A DNA stretch of 64,000 nucleotides from Pleomorphomonas sp. GTDB lineage: Bacteria > Pseudomonadota > Alphaproteobacteria > Rhizobiales > Pleomorphomonadaceae. The notes beneath the pieces were generated by a model that was not told the origin of the DNA, made no database searches, and worked only from the letters and a program-made list of their open reading frames with translations. Positions within the stretch are counted from its first letter, which is position 1. Every line of letters begins with the position of its first letter. The translations under genes and the position numbers were made by a program. Shown piece by piece: positions 52,761 through 61,213 of the stretch. The stretch is from contig JARKNW010000177.1 of assembly GCA_029976075.1 (NCBI GenBank), positions 1-64,000 on the forward strand, given 5' to 3'.

Positions 52761-54707
52761 TCACACTGTCAACTGCTGGCCGAGTTCCACGACGCGGTTG
52801 GATGGCAGGCGATAGAAGTCGGTGGCGTTGGCAGCCGTCCGGGTCAGCGAGATGAACAGACGGTTTTGCCACATCGGCATGGGCGACTGCGGGCTCGGCT
52901 TGAACGAGCGCCGGTTCAGGAAGAAGGACGTCGCCATGATGTCGAACTTGATGCCCTGCTTGCGACACTGAGCCAACGCGCGTGGTACGTTCGGCGATTC
53001 CATGTAGCCGAAGGTCAGTTCGACGAGAATGAAATCATCCGACAGCGGTTCGATCTTCACTCGCTGATCGTCCGGGTAGCGAGGCGTCGTCACGACATGC
53101 ACGGTCATGATGATGTTCTTGGCGTGCAGGACGTTGTTGTGCTTGAGGTTGTGCAGGAGGGCGCTCGGCGCGATCTCCGGATCGGACGTCAGGAACACGG
53201 CTGTGCCGCCGACCCGAACGGGGTGCGACTTGCTGAGCATCTTGATGAGGTCGTTGAGCTGGATGTTCTCTCGATGCGACTTCTCGAACACGAGCTCGCT
53301 GCCACGTACCCAGGTCCACATGCAGGTGGCGACGCAGATGGCCAGCGTCAGCGGCAGGTAGCCGCCATCAAAGACCTTCAGGAGGTTGGCCGACAGGAAG
53401 ATGATTTCCATGGAAAGGAACGGGGCGACGATGGCCACGGCAACCCAGATCGGCCACTTCCAGACCTTCCAGACCACGATGAAGGCGAGCATGGACGACA
53501 TCACCATCTCGCCGGTGACCGAGATGCCGTAGGCAGATGCCAGCGCGCTCGACGATCGGAAGAAGACGACCAGAGCCAGGATGCCGATGAGCAGCATCCA
53601 GTTGATGCGCGGCAGGTAGATCTGGCCCGCCTGCGTTTCCGACGTGTGACGGCTCTCGATGCGGGGAATGAGGCCGAGCTGGACGGCCTGCTGCGTCAAC
53701 GAAAACGCGCCGGTAATAACGGCCTGACTGGCGATGATGGTGGCAATGGTCGCCAGCAGGATGAACGGGATGAGGACCGGCTGCGGCACCATCAGGAAGA
53801 AAGGATTATCGAGCGCCTCGGGGTGGGAGAGCACAAGCGCGCCCTGGCCGAGATAATTGAGCGTCAGGGCAGGAAAGACCAGGACCAGCCAGGCAAGCTG
53901 GATCGGGCGGCGACCGAAGTGGCCCATGTCGGCATAAAGCGCCTCGGCGCCGGTCACGGCCAGAAACACCGAACCGATGACGACAAGGGCCAGAAAGCCA
54001 TGGTTGATCACAAAACTGATCGCCGAAGTCGGCAACAGCGCATAGAGGATTGCCGGATCGTCGCTGACGTGCATCAGCCCGAGAGCGCCGAGGCACAGGA
54101 ACCATGTGGCCGTGATGGGACCGAACCAGGCGGCGACCCGGCCCGTTCCCAGACTTTGGATTGCGAACAGCAGGATAAGAATGACAATGGTCAACGGCAC
54201 GACGTAGTTGGAGAAACTCGGTGCCACGACCTTCAGGCCTTCGACGGCCGATAGAACGGAAATCGCGGGCGTGATCACGGCGTCGCCGAAAAACATCGAG
54301 GCGCCGAGAATGCCGATGATCAGGGCAAATCCGCCGCGCTTGCCAAGCGCACCGCGCACCAGCGCGACCAGCGATAGCGTGCCGCCTTCGCCCTTGTTGT
54401 CCGCGTACATCACGAACAAGACATATTTCAGGGTCACCACAAGGGTCAGCGACCAGATGAGCAGCGAAACGACGCCCGTTACCTCGGCGCGGGTTATGCC
54501 GTTCGCGGCGGTGTGGTGCAGCGCTTCGCGAAACGCGTAAAGTGGACTTGTTCCGATGTCGCCGTAAACGACGCCGACAGACCCTACGGCAAGGCCGAGC
54601 AGCGAACCCGAGGCGTGGTTGTGCTCGCCATGGCCGGGAACGTCTGCGGTAGAAGATGGGGCGCCCGAGGCGGCCGGCTGGCGGTCTTTGGCTTTGGCGT
54701 CGTTCAT
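52761..54707 (-). CDS. kup: KUP-family potassium uptake protein
   Basis: A 648-aa inner-membrane K+:H+ symporter with 12 helices and a C-terminal cytoplasmic tail. GSVGVVYGDIGTSPLYAF in helix 1, GDAVITPAISVLSAVEGL and QSLGTGRVAAWFGP are family blocks, with the acidic residue of YGDIGTSP in place. The soluble tail (about 480-648) ends in LPSNRVVELG. Length is normal. It is divergent from crcB. Confidence 0.94.
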   Translation of the reverse strand: MNDAKAKDRQPAASGAPSSTADVPGHGEHNHASGSLLGLAVGSVGVVYGDIGTSPLYAFREALHHTAANGITRAEVTGVVSLLIWSLTLVVTLKYVLFVMYADNKGEGGTLSLVALVRGALGKRGGFALIIGILGASMFFGDAVITPAISVLSAVEGLKVVAPSFSNYVVPLTIVILILLFAIQSLGTGRVAAWFGPITATWFLCLGALGLMHVSDDPAILYALLPTSAISFVINHGFLALVVIGSVFLAVTGAEALYADMGHFGRRPIQLAWLVLVFPALTLNYLGQGALVLSHPEALDNPFFLMVPQPVLIPFILLATIATIIASQAVITGAFSLTQQAVQLGLIPRIESRHTSETQAGQIYLPRINWMLLIGILALVVFFRSSSALASAYGISVTGEMVMSSMLAFIVVWKVWKWPIWVAVAIVAPFLSMEIIFLSANLLKVFDGGYLPLTLAICVATCMWTWVRGSELVFEKSHRENIQLNDLIKMLSKSHPVRVGGTAVFLTSDPEIAPSALLHNLKHNNVLHAKNIIMTVHVVTTPRYPDDQRVKIEPLSDDFILVELTFGYMESPNVPRALAQCRKQGIKFDIMATSFFLNRRSFKPSPQSPMPMWQNRLFISLTRTAANATDFYRLPSNRVVELGQQLTV

Positions 54708-55041
54708 GTAGAACCGTCACAGGGATCGGACGTCGGTGACGTCGGCTCGATCCAGCGGCGTGGAAATAGCGGAATATACGCAAATCCGCAAGCGCGGCCA
54801 CCGTTTCGCCATGCCCGTGGCCCGAGTTGTCCCGGATAAGATCCTGCCAGCTGCATTGGTCCGTTCGCCAAAATAGGACACCCGTCGCGTGGCCTCAGCG
54901 CGCTCCGACCATGGAACGCAAGGCGGCGAAGGAGGTTCCAATTTGCCGGGCTATGCTCTAGAAAGCGCGAAACAGCCATCGGCCGTAGCTTCCCGCGTCT
55001 ATCTGGCATCCTTTCGGTCGAGTTCTGCCCCGAGTTCAGCC
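54708..55041. other. Divergent promoter region between kup and crcB
   Basis: About 330 bases separate the two starts. The crcB frame is open back to 54889, but those residues are not family-like. I looked for a fluoride riboswitch ahead of crcB and could not recognise its conserved core. No other structure stands out. Confidence 0.5.
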
Positions 55042-55425
55042 ATGTCACTTGTTCCCGTGCTCCTCGTCGCCATCGGCGGCGCCTTCGGCTCGGTCTGCCG
55101 TTATCTGGTGGGCGTTGGCGCCGGCCGTGTTCTGGGAGCGGATTTCCCCTTCGGGACCATGATCGTCAATATCCTCGGCTCATTCATCATGGGGCTGTTC
55201 ATCGAACTTCTGGCTGTGAAGTTCGACGGCTCGGAATCGCTTCGCCTATTCGTCGCGGTCGGCATTCTTGGCGGTTTCACAACTTTATCCTCCTTCTCGC
55301 TCGACACGATCGTCCTCTTCGAGCGTGGTGCGGCTGCCACGGCCGCGGTGTACGTCGGAGGATCGATCCTGCTGTCTCTGGCCGCGTTGGTGGCCGGTCT
55401 CCACCTCGTGAGGGCCTTCGCATGA
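55042..55425 (+). CDS. crcB: CrcB/Fluc fluoride channel
   Basis: A 127-aa four-helix protein that forms a dual-topology dimeric fluoride exporter. GGAFGSVCRYLVG, FPFGTMIVNILGSFIMG and GGFTTLSSFSLD hold the conserved Asn and the Phe and Thr residues that line the pore. The start at ATG 55042 gives the normal N-terminus. It overlaps the pseudouridine synthase gene by ATGA, so the two are coupled. This pairing recurs in Alphaproteobacteria. Confidence 0.93.
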   Translation: MSLVPVLLVAIGGAFGSVCRYLVGVGAGRVLGADFPFGTMIVNILGSFIMGLFIELLAVKFDGSESLRLFVAVGILGGFTTLSSFSLDTIVLFERGAAATAAVYVGGSILLSLAALVAGLHLVRAFA

Positions 55426-56483
55426 CTCAAGAAACGTCGGGCGGACCACGCGTCGAGATGCTTGTCGTCGCCAAGGATGAGGCCGGCATGCGCCTCGATC
55501 GATGGTTCAAGGACCATTTCCCCGGTCTGGGCTTCGGCCATCTGCAGAAACTAATCCGGTCGGGCCAGGTGCGCGTCGACGGTGGTCGTTGCAAGACCGA
55601 CCAGCGTCTCGGCGCCGGTCAGTCGGTGCGTGTGCCGCCCCTGCAATATGGCGATGCGGCCCAAAGCGGCGCCTCATTCTACGATGGCGAGGCGGGGGCG
55701 CCGATGGCGCGACCCAAGCAGGTGGCCTCGGCCAACGAGGCCGAGTATCTGCGCTCGCTCCTTCTTTATGAGGATGAACACGTCTTCGTTTTCAACAAGC
55801 CGGCCGGGCTTGCCGTGCAAGGTGGCTCGGGCATGACGCGCCACATCGACGGCATGCTCGAGGCACTGCGCGACCGCAAGGGCGTCAAGCCGCGTCTCGT
55901 CCATCGTCTCGATCGCGAGACCTCGGGGTGTCTGCTGGTCGCCCGTTCACGGCTTGCCGCGGCGACGCTGGCCCGGACATTTCAAACCCGATCAGCGCGC
56001 AAGATCTACTGGGCGCTGGTGTTCGGCCAGCCGAAGCCGGCCCAGGGCAAGATTTCCAGTTGGCTGAAACGCGTGCCTGGTCCGGACGGTGACATGATGA
56101 CGGTTGCCAAGCATGGCGAACCCGACGCGCAGCATGCCGTGACCTACTATTCGATCGTCGAGCATTCGGCCGGCCGCCTTTCCTGGCTGACGATGAAGCC
56201 GACGACCGGGCGCACTCACCAGTTGCGCGTGCACTGTCAGGCGATGGGGCACCCGATCATTGGCGATCCCCGCTACTTCGACATCGAAAACTGGCAGCTG
56301 CCGGGTGGATTCCAGAACCGATTACACCTTCTGGCCCGTCGTTTGACCATCCCGCATCCTGCTGGTGGTGACGTGATCGACGTCACGGCCCCCTTGCCGC
56401 CGCACATGTTGCAATCCTGGAATCTTCTGGGCTTCGAGGTGGGCGACAAGGAAGAAGAGAATCCGTCGTTCCCGGAAGATTGA
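55422..56483 (+). CDS. RluC/RluD-family 23S rRNA pseudouridine synthase
   Basis: A 353-aa RNA-modifying enzyme. An N-terminal S4 RNA-binding domain (RLDRWFKDHFPGLGFGHLQKLI) precedes the catalytic domain with RLVHRLDRETSGCLLVA, in which D164 is the nucleophile, and KPTTGRTHQLRVHC. It is closest in layout to RluC. The acidic tail after residue 335 is variable. Translationally coupled to crcB. Confidence 0.9.
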   Translation: MTQETSGGPRVEMLVVAKDEAGMRLDRWFKDHFPGLGFGHLQKLIRSGQVRVDGGRCKTDQRLGAGQSVRVPPLQYGDAAQSGASFYDGEAGAPMARPKQVASANEAEYLRSLLLYEDEHVFVFNKPAGLAVQGGSGMTRHIDGMLEALRDRKGVKPRLVHRLDRETSGCLLVARSRLAAATLARTFQTRSARKIYWALVFGQPKPAQGKISSWLKRVPGPDGDMMTVAKHGEPDAQHAVTYYSIVEHSAGRLSWLTMKPTTGRTHQLRVHCQAMGHPIIGDPRYFDIENWQLPGGFQNRLHLLARRLTIPHPAGGDVIDVTAPLPPHMLQSWNLLGFEVGDKEEENPSFPED

Positions 56484-56582
56484 CCACGGCAAAAATACTA
56501 CTCGACCTGTGGTAGAAGGAGCTGAGGCGATTCGGGCCGTCAACTTACAGGCGGGTGGGGCGCTTATGTTCCGGGAGGAAGA

Positions 56583-58022
56583 ATGACGGCCAAGTTGGAC
56601 CGGATGCGCATGATCCCCTTGATCGGTGCCATCCTCGCCGTAGGCTTTCTGATCACCAACATGGTCAGCTATTTCATCGCTGTCGATACCATGCGGCAGT
56701 CGATCGTCGAGACGGAGCTGCCGCTCACCGGCTCCAACATCTATTCGGAGATACAGACCGATCTTGTGCGGCCGATCCTTGTCTCCTCCCTGATGGCCAA
56801 CGACACCTTCGTGCAGGACTGGTTGCACACCGGCGAGCTCGATCTCGCGGCGATCACCCGGTATCTTCAGCGGATCCAGCGGCAATATAATGCCTTCACC
56901 GCCTTCCTGGTGTCGCGTGACACGCAGGCCTATTACCATTTCGAAGCGCCGCCCCGCCATCTCAAGCGCGACGATCCTGCCGATGCGTGGTTTTTCCGCT
57001 CGATCGATGCCAGTGCACCCTATGAGGTCAACGTCGACATCAACAAGGCGCAAGACGATGCCTTGACCGTCTTCATCAATTATCGAGTGCTCGACCATGA
57101 CGGCAAGATGATCGCGTTGACCGGCGTGGGACTAGACTTCCGAACGGTGCGAAACATCGTTTCGCGTTACCGCGCCCAGTTCAATCGCAACATCTATTTC
57201 GTCAATGCCGAGGGTGGCATCGTGGTGGCGACCGATGCCGATACGCCTGTGGGTGCTTCCATCCGGACGTCGGAGGGGCTTTCAGGCATCGCCGACCGGA
57301 TCCTTGGCGAGGAGCGCGGGGAGTATTCCTTCAAACGGAATGGGCGGACCATTCTGTTGTCGCATCGGCTCATTCCCGATCTCGGCTGGCGCGTCATGGT
57401 CGAGCAAGACGAGGCGGCGGCGATGCGTCCGCTGTGGCTGGGGTTCCTGTTCAACCTCGCTATCGGCTTTCTCGTGATCGCCGTGTCTCTCGTTTTGGTT
57501 TCCGTGGCGTTTGGCGTCTACAAGAAACGGATCGGTGACCTGGCCTTCCGCGATGCGCTCACCGGTCTCGTCAATCGTTCAGGGTTTGAGGCAGAGCTCG
57601 ACACACGGCTCTCGGCGCACCGCGCGTCGTCCGGCCCGTTCAGCCTGATCTTGATCGATCTCGATGCGTTCAGCGCCTTCAATGATCGCTTTGGCCGGCC
57701 GGCGGGAGACGCGGCTTTGGTCAAGATCGGCGGGATCATCTCGGAGCTGGCCAGTGGTGCGGGTGTCGTTGCCCGCTTTGGCGGCGATGACTTTGCGATT
57801 CTCCGCGAGGGCAGTTCCGATGCAGCCACGCGCTTTGCCGACAGCCTGGTCAAGGTCATCGGCGCCGAAACCTTTGGCGACAGTACGCCAGCCCAGCTGA
57901 CGGCAACCATCTGCGTCGCCACGCTTGCTGCAGGCGAAGATCGTAGCGTGGCGATGGAGCGAGCCGACCGAGCCCTGCGCAAGGCGAAGTCCGCCGGTGG
58001 CGACCGGGTTTGTCTCGCCTGA
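56583..58022 (+). CDS. dCache-type sensor diguanylate cyclase with GGDDF motif
   Basis: A 479-aa membrane protein with two transmembrane helices (about 10-33 and 285-310) enclosing a double-Cache-like periplasmic sensor, then a GGDEF domain (from about 318). The active-site loop reads GGDDF at residues 400-404, so the usual Glu is Asp, and the GHxxGD helix reads GRPAGD. The metal-binding DLD (359-361 region) is present. It may be active at reduced rate or act as a degenerate receptor. No RxxD inhibitory site is clear upstream of the motif. Monocistronic. Confidence 0.88.
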   Translation: MTAKLDRMRMIPLIGAILAVGFLITNMVSYFIAVDTMRQSIVETELPLTGSNIYSEIQTDLVRPILVSSLMANDTFVQDWLHTGELDLAAITRYLQRIQRQYNAFTAFLVSRDTQAYYHFEAPPRHLKRDDPADAWFFRSIDASAPYEVNVDINKAQDDALTVFINYRVLDHDGKMIALTGVGLDFRTVRNIVSRYRAQFNRNIYFVNAEGGIVVATDADTPVGASIRTSEGLSGIADRILGEERGEYSFKRNGRTILLSHRLIPDLGWRVMVEQDEAAAMRPLWLGFLFNLAIGFLVIAVSLVLVSVAFGVYKKRIGDLAFRDALTGLVNRSGFEAELDTRLSAHRASSGPFSLILIDLDAFSAFNDRFGRPAGDAALVKIGGIISELASGAGVVARFGGDDFAILREGSSDAATRFADSLVKVIGAETFGDSTPAQLTATICVATLAAGEDRSVAMERADRALRKAKSAGGDRVCLA

Positions 58023-58474
58023 GCCAAGGTTGTGGTTCGTTCCCGCATTCTCCGATGCGTCGGTGGAAGGGGTTTCGGCCTGTTCGGCATGCACGCGATC
58101 ATTGCGGCGGCAATGGTCGCGCAAGCCTCTGGTGCGAACAGCGGCGCAGGCACGCACGGCAAGTGCCACTGCCAATCCTCGGCGTTCCGGTCATTGAGTC
58201 TTTCCAATGGGTTGGGAACAATTGGCGCCGTCGCGAGTTTAAAGAAATCAGCCATGACACAAAAGAAGGCGGTTAAATATCCGCCGGTTCTTGTCAGTTT
58301 CCACTTTGCTATCCAATGATCATTTTTACGTAAAAATACTCAAATTTTAAGTACGACTTAAAGAGTTATGCCAAAGGGGCATGTCGTTTAAGGCTGATAT
58401 TTCTTGAAAGCCTTCGCGCAAGTGTTATCTTTTCAGAGCAGTATCGCGTCGAATGTATTTTGGGAGGATGTGTC
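58023..58474. other. Non-coding region with AT-rich palindrome and promoter
   Basis: About 450 bases with no supported gene. A perfect 16-bp palindrome, ATTTTTACGTAAAAAT, lies at 58322-58337 in a very AT-rich block. TTGAAA (58404-58409) and TATCTT (58426-58431), spaced 16, make a plausible promoter for the gene at 58475. Confidence 0.5.
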
Positions 58475-58921
58475 ATGAACGTCACCGAAGTGTCTTTCGT
58501 CGCAGCGGCCGCTGCTGCGGTGAGCGGCAAGGCCTTGCCGGCCATTGGCCAGACCCCCGCGCGTTATGCCGGCCATGCCTTTGAGACGGGCGCCGACGCG
58601 CCTGACCGCCCGGGCATTTTTGTCCTGACCACGGAGCTGTCTGGCCGTGCTCATCCCGTTTATGTCGGCGAGAGCGATTCCGTCATTGTGGCGGTTTCAG
58701 CGGTTCTGGCTGCCAATCCGGTTCTGAAGCGGCTTACCGCCGGTGTGTTTTGGCGTGTGTCGCCCTTTGCTCTCGAACGGAAGCGTCTGGTTGACGAGCT
58801 GGTCGAAGAATACCAGCCGCACTTCAACATGCCGATCGAGACGGAGAGGCGCGCTTCCGAGCGTTCGCTCGATCACGACGACTGGGTGCGCGACCCTGTC
58901 GAACTGATCGCGCGTTTCTGA
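58475..58921 (+). CDS. Unknown protein with a degenerate GIY-YIG-like pattern
   Basis: A 148-aa protein. The stretch from about 47 to 118 resembles a GIY-YIG nuclease domain: GIFVLTT, then VYVGES 13 residues later, then LVDELVEEYQPHFN, matching the terminal Glu and P-x-N element. The Arg that normally follows the YIG strand is not evident, so nuclease activity is doubtful. GGGAGG before ATG 58475 settles the start. A palindrome lies upstream and a terminator after. Not recognised by name. If not GIY-YIG, it is an orphan. Confidence 0.7.
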   Translation: MNVTEVSFVAAAAAAVSGKALPAIGQTPARYAGHAFETGADAPDRPGIFVLTTELSGRAHPVYVGESDSVIVAVSAVLAANPVLKRLTAGVFWRVSPFALERKRLVDELVEEYQPHFNMPIETERRASERSLDHDDWVRDPVELIARF

Positions 58922-58951
58922 GGCGCCCATCTGGCCCTGACATAAAGATTA

Positions 58952-58979
58952 AGGCCCCGAGCAACGAAGTTCGGGGCCT
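58952..58979. terminator. Bidirectional terminator hairpin
   Basis: AGGCCCCGA (58952-58960) pairs with TCGGGGCCT (58971-58979), loop of 10. On the minus strand it is followed by TTAATCTTT, 25 bases past the hydrolase stop; on the plus strand it follows the 58475 gene by 30 bases. Confidence 0.7.
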
Positions 58980-59003
58980 CTTGAACATGTCTGCCTGAAG
59001 GTA

Positions 59004-59660
59004 TCAGCCTTCGCTCGGTTGTGCCGCGAGGCGCATGTCGAGATAGCGGCCGCAATGATCGATCAACTCTTCGATCTTCTGGTCGAAGAAGTGGTTGGCG
59101 CCCTCGATGATCTTCTGGTCGATCACGATGCCCTTCTGCGCTTTCAACTTGTCGACCAGCGCCTGGACGTCTTTCTGCGGCACGACCTTGTCGATGTCGC
59201 CGTGGATGATGAGGCCCGAGGAGGGGCAGGGCGCCAGGAACGAAAAATCGTTGAGGTTGGCTGGCGGGGCGATCGAGATGAACCCCTCGATCTCCGGCCG
59301 GCGCATCAGGAGCTGCATGCCGATCCAGGCTCCGAAATCGAAGCCGGCCACCCAGCAGAAGCGGGCTTCCGGATGAATCGACTGCACCCAATCGAGTGCT
59401 GAAGCGGCATCCGACAGTTCGCCCGAGCCATGGTCGAACTGACCCTGGCTGCGGCCGACGCCGCGGAAATTGAAGCGCAGTACTGCGAAGCCACGCTCCT
59501 TGAACATGTAGAACAGCCGGTAGGCGATCTGGTTGTTCATGGTGCCGCCAAATTCCGGATGCGGATGCAGAATCATGGCGATCGGCGCGTTGCGAACGGC
59601 GGCCGGCTGGTAGCGGCCTTCGATGCGCCCGGCAGGGCCGTTGAAGATCACTTCGGGCAT
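59004..59660 (-). CDS. Alpha/beta hydrolase with Asp at the nucleophile position
   Basis: A 218-aa cytoplasmic protein of the family found across Rhizobiales and annotated as alpha/beta hydrolase (COG2945). LHPHPEFGGTMNNQIAY, LRFNFRGVGRSQGQFDHG and APCPSSGLIIHGDIDKVVP are typical, with the acidic residue and the His (ANHFFD) in place. The nucleophile elbow, usually GYSFG, reads GFDFG, with D108 (codon GAT) for Ser. Asp nucleophiles occur in dehalogenases and epoxide hydrolases, but those are a different subfamily, so this may be inactive or altered. It is divergent from the suf operon. Confidence 0.88.
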   Translation of the reverse strand: MPEVIFNGPAGRIEGRYQPAAVRNAPIAMILHPHPEFGGTMNNQIAYRLFYMFKERGFAVLRFNFRGVGRSQGQFDHGSGELSDAASALDWVQSIHPEARFCWVAGFDFGAWIGMQLLMRRPEIEGFISIAPPANLNDFSFLAPCPSSGLIIHGDIDKVVPQKDVQALVDKLKAQKGIVIDQKIIEGANHFFDQKIEELIDHCGRYLDMRLAAQPSEG

Positions 59661-59748
59661 GTTGTCCTCGATCTCGACCTTTCACCAGGGTCCGCTGCCG
59701 TCATCGGCAGGGCGCGTCATATTGACGCTGGAGAGGTCTGGTCCTAGA

Positions 59749-59765
59749 TTTAGAATGACTCAAAA
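59749..59765. promoter_or_regulatory. Candidate Irr box (ICE motif) upstream of the suf operon
   Basis: TTTAGAATGACTCAAAA matches the rhizobial ICE consensus TTTAGAANNNTTCTAAA at 12 of 14 defined positions. It lies about 190 bases upstream of the cysteine desulfurase start. Irr and RirA are known to control suf genes in Rhizobiales. The match was scored by eye. Confidence 0.45.
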
Positions 59766-59955
59766 CTGATGCGAGCGGTGCATCGTTTCGGTTTGTGCGC
59801 TTGCACTGGACCGGCGGGCGGTCCGGCGTCAAGGAAAATCGCATCAATACGGATATCGGAGCCACCTAACGCCGGTCTGGCAGGCCAAAACCGGATGGTA
59901 TAGTGAACGCGACAGCCGGCCGATCGTTCCGGCGGTTGTTGCAAGTGGGGTGAGT

Positions 59956-61131
59956 ATGGCGGAGGCGCGCCTTTATTTCGACTGGAACGCGGGGGCGCCG
60001 ATGAAGGCGTGCGCGCGGGCTCGCCTCGTTGAACTCCTGGACCGTCCTGGCAACAGCTCGTCCGTTCATACCGAGGGGCGCGCGGCGCGCGCCGTCGTTG
60101 AAGCAGCCCGCCGTTCGGTGGCCCGGCTTTGCGGGGCGGAGGCGAAAGGCATTACTTTCTGCTCGGGTGGGACAGAAGCCGCAAACACCGTTTTGACGCC
60201 GGACTGGACGCTGTTCGGCAAGCCTTACCGCTTCGATCGGTTGCTGGTCTCGGCGGTCGAGCACCCTGCGGTGGCGCGTGGCGGCCGCTTTCCGGCGGAG
60301 CGCGTCGAGGTCATTCCGGTTGATGGCAACGGCATCGTCGATCTTGATTTCCTCAAGCGCCGCCTTGGTGAACTGGCGGCAGCCGGCGAGCGGACCCTTG
60401 TCTCGGTGATGATGGCCAACAACGAGACCGGCGTCGTCGAACCATTGAGTGACGTGGCGCGCATTGCCAGGGAATACGGCGCACTCGTTCACTCCGATGC
60501 GGTACAGGCGGCCGGAAAGCTGCCGATCGATATCGAGGCGCTGGGGGTCGATGTGCTGACCCTGTCTGCTCACAAGATCGGTGGCGGGCAGGGGACGGGG
60601 GCCGTGGTGCGTGGCCGGAATGGCTTTGCCTTTTCGCCCCTCGTCACCGGCGGTGGTCAGGAATCCTGGGCACGGGCCGGTACCGAAAACGTGGCTTCCA
60701 TCGGCGCCTTCGGAGTTGCGGCCGACGCGGCGCTCGCCGACCTCGGCGACATGGTCGTCGTTGCCGCGCGGCGCGACCTTTTGGCGACCATGATCCGCGA
60801 CATCGTGCCGGATGTGGTGATCTTCGGCGAGGACGCGGTGCGCCTGCCGAACACGCTTTCGTTCGCGGTGCCCGGCCTTTCGGCCGAGACGGCGGTCATT
60901 GCTTTCGATCTTGCCGGCGTGGCCTTGTCGTCCGGTTCTGCCTGCTCTTCGGGCAAGGTGACGGCAAGCCCGGTGTTGATCGCGATGGGTGTCGATCCCC
61001 TGCTCGTCAGGGGGGGATTGCGCATTTCGATCGGATTGGAGACAACGGACGAAGAGATCGCCGCCTTTGGTTTGCGGGCGCGCAACGTCCTTGCCGCTAT
61101 GAAGAAACAACATGGGACCGCCGCAGCTTGA
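59956..61131 (+). CDS. Cysteine desulfurase, NifS/IscS type
   Basis: PLP enzyme of 391 aa that takes sulfur from cysteine and hands it to the Fe-S scaffold. SVHTEGRAARAVVEAAR, TFCSGGTEAANT, SAHKIGG (K207 for PLP) and SSGSACSSGK (C330 as persulfide Cys) are clear. The long active-site loop with SSGSACSSGK marks it as group I (NifS/IscS), not SufS. It is the first gene of the suf operon, as in Rhizobiales, where a second SufS usually lies further downstream. ATG 59956 is chosen over GTG 59950. Confidence 0.92.
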   Translation: MAEARLYFDWNAGAPMKACARARLVELLDRPGNSSSVHTEGRAARAVVEAARRSVARLCGAEAKGITFCSGGTEAANTVLTPDWTLFGKPYRFDRLLVSAVEHPAVARGGRFPAERVEVIPVDGNGIVDLDFLKRRLGELAAAGERTLVSVMMANNETGVVEPLSDVARIAREYGALVHSDAVQAAGKLPIDIEALGVDVLTLSAHKIGGGQGTGAVVRGRNGFAFSPLVTGGGQESWARAGTENVASIGAFGVAADAALADLGDMVVVAARRDLLATMIRDIVPDVVIFGEDAVRLPNTLSFAVPGLSAETAVIAFDLAGVALSSGSACSSGKVTASPVLIAMGVDPLLVRGGLRISIGLETTDEEIAAFGLRARNVLAAMKKQHGTAAA

Positions 61132-61213
61132 GTGACTACCGGCGGCGGGAAAAAGCGACTACATTGACGACACATTTCCCACGGTCCTTGAAACCGCGTG
61201 GAAGGAGCAAGAG

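Noticed and set aside
54708-55041. Fluoride riboswitch ahead of crcB
   Set aside because: The conserved crcB-motif core could not be recognised by eye. A covariance-model search would be needed to exclude it.
59866-61113. Open frame of 415 codons antisense to the cysteine desulfurase gene
   Set aside because: Mirror frame without motifs.
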